Of a stretch of 5,517 nt of DNA, positions 4,534 to 5,517 are shown piece after piece. The position numbers and the translations under genes are program-made. How positions within the stretch are numbered: position 1 is the first letter of the stretch; every line of letters begins with the position of its first letter. A model generated the notes under the pieces. The model was not told where the DNA came from, ran no database searches, and was given only the letters and a program-made list of their open reading frames with translations. The stretch is from Chloroflexota bacterium (GTDB lineage Bacteria; Chloroflexota; Limnocylindria; P2-11E), in assembly GCA_005889445.1 (NCBI GenBank), contig VBGS01000179.1, forward strand, positions 1-5,517, written 5' to 3'.

Positions 4534-5517
4534 CATGACCCGCAGGGCACGCATCCTCGCCACTGTCGGTGTCGGCCTCGCGCTGTTCCTTGCCGCGCTC
4601 GATCAGACGATCGTCGGAACCGCGCTGCCGCGGATCGTCGCGGAGCTCAACGGGCTCGACTTCTACGCCTGGGTCGCGACCGGCTACCTCGTGAGCTCGA
4701 CGACGCTGACCCCGATCGCGGGCAAGCTCGGCGACCTCTTCGGCCGAAAGCCGTTCCTCCTGGGCGGCATGATCGGCTTCGTCCTGGCGTCCGCACTGTG
4801 CGGACAGGCCCAGAACATGGCCGAGCTCGTCGGCTTCCGTGCCCTGCAGGGCGTGTTCGGAGGGGTCCTCTTCGCGAGCGTCTTCGCCACCATCGGTGAC
4901 CTCTACCCGCCTGCGCAGCGTGCCAAGCTGCAGGGCGTCTTCGGCGGGATCTTCGGCCTCGCCTCCGTCGTCGGACCGACCGTCGGTGGCTACCTCACCG
5001 ACAATCTCAGCTGGCGCTGGGTCTTCTACGTCAATGTCCCGGTCGGCATCCTCGCGATTGCCGTCTGCTTCCTGACCATCCCGCGTGTCGCGCACCGCGC
5101 CTCATGGCGCGACATCGACTTCTTCGGTGCGGTAACGCTCGCCGCGTCGCTCGTCCCACTCCTGATCGCGCTGTCGATCACTCGGGACCACGACTGGACC
5201 TCGCCCGAGGTGCTCGGCCTGCTCGTCGTCGCGGCCGTCATGGGCGTGATCTTCTTCATCATCGAGCAGCGCGATCCCCACCCGATCGTGCCGTTCGTGC
5301 TCTGGAAGAATCCGACGTTCGCCGTGTCTACGGTGATCGGTTTCCTGCTGGGCTTCTCGATGTTCGGCGCGATCCTCTACGTCTCGCTCATCTACCAGGG
5401 CGTCCTCGGGATCCCCGCGACGAACTCGGGCCTGCTGATCACCCCGCTCATGGTCGGTCTCATCACCGCGAGCGTCATCACCGGCCAGCTCATGGTGCGG
5501 ATCAAGCGGTACCGCTA
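4523..5517 (+). CDS. MFS drug transporter, DHA2 (EmrB/QacA, 14-TM) type, 3' end outside window
   Basis: An inner-membrane proton-coupled exporter, probably of drugs or toxic metabolites; 331 codons are present and the frame is still open at the last base. DHA2 hallmarks: LDQTIVGTALPRIV in TM1 (26-39); motif A GKLGDLFGRKP (67-77) in the loop between TM2 and TM3; motif C GIFGLASVVGPTVGG (142-156) in TM5, the antiporter signature; then WRWVFYVNVPVG (164-175), typical of EmrB/QacA proteins. Further hydrophobic segments run about 174-187, 203-218, 229-246, 267-290 and 302-320. Roughly ten TM helices are present, so the remainder should complete a 14-TM protein. ATG 4523 is chosen because AAGGAG at 4510-4515 is 7 nt upstream; it overlaps the MarR stop by 11 nt (ATGTCCGGTGA), implying translational coupling. 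ATG 4535 is an alternative. Substrate unknown. Confidence 0.95.
   Translation, partial: MSGDMTRRARILATVGVGLALFLAALDQTIVGTALPRIVAELNGLDFYAWVATGYLVSSTTLTPIAGKLGDLFGRKPFLLGGMIGFVLASALCGQAQNMAELVGFRALQGVFGGVLFASVFATIGDLYPPAQRAKLQGVFGGIFGLASVVGPTVGGYLTDNLSWRWVFYVNVPVGILAIAVCFLTIPRVAHRASWRDIDFFGAVTLAASLVPLLIALSITRDHDWTSPEVLGLLVVAAVMGVIFFIIEQRDPHPIVPFVLWKNPTFAVSTVIGFLLGFSMFGAILYVSLIYQGVLGIPATNSGLLITPLMVGLITASVITGQLMVRIKRYR

Noticed and set aside
4361..5095. Long minus-strand open frame (244 codons)
   Set aside because: It is the antisense shadow of the MarR and MFS genes; its translation is Asp/Glu/Arg-rich without domain character, while the plus strand encodes two clear families with proper ribosome-binding sites.

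Overview
This is a strongly GC-rich bacterial chromosomal window, with G/C-heavy third codon positions, GTG and TTG starts alongside ATG, and GC-rich hairpins without T-tracts after genes. Together with the protein families present, this suggests a high-GC Gram-positive or terrabacterial lineage (Actinomycetota such as a Thermoleophilia-like group, or Chloroflexota/Dormibacterota). That placement is inference; nothing here fixes the taxon. No mobile element, CRISPR array, tRNA or rRNA was recognised.

Left part (1-441): the window opens with a complete one-piece tmRNA gene (ssrA, 59-411). The two ends form a 7-bp tRNA(Ala)-like acceptor with the G3-U70 alanine identity pair. The tag frame encodes ANNSYALAA and ends in a TAG in the loop of a hairpin, and a clear PK1 pseudoknot lies 12 nt before the proposed resume codon. 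CCA is not encoded. A perfect 24-bp GC palindrome follows as a probable terminator.

Middle (520-3300): a squalene-cyclase/prenyltransferase-type alpha-alpha toroid protein of unknown function (520-1470) is closed by a GC hairpin. A membrane-anchored protein of unknown function (1591-2295) follows. It converges on, and overlaps by 10 bp, a minus-strand VOC (glyoxalase-fold) protein with a His-His-Glu metal triad (2286-2669). A DoxX-family membrane protein (2764-3300) is divergent from the VOC gene across 94 bp.

Right part (3301-5517): a possible small, charged, disordered protein (3348-3620) and a helical plus zinc-ribbon small protein (3657-3953) precede a regulated drug-efflux-type operon. 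That operon has a good sigma70-like promoter (TTGCCA-16-TATAGT) embedded in a run of palindromes, then a MarR-family repressor (4048-4533), then an overlapping 14-TM DHA2/EmrB-QacA-type MFS transporter (4523 to beyond the window end). The palindrome over the -10 and start site is the natural candidate for the MarR operator, giving an autoregulated, translationally coupled repressor-pump unit.

Most of the window is ordinary chromosomal content. The points most worth a second look are the promoter/operator architecture at 3960-4033, the tmRNA tag and its 6-bp T-stem, and the three uncharacterised proteins.
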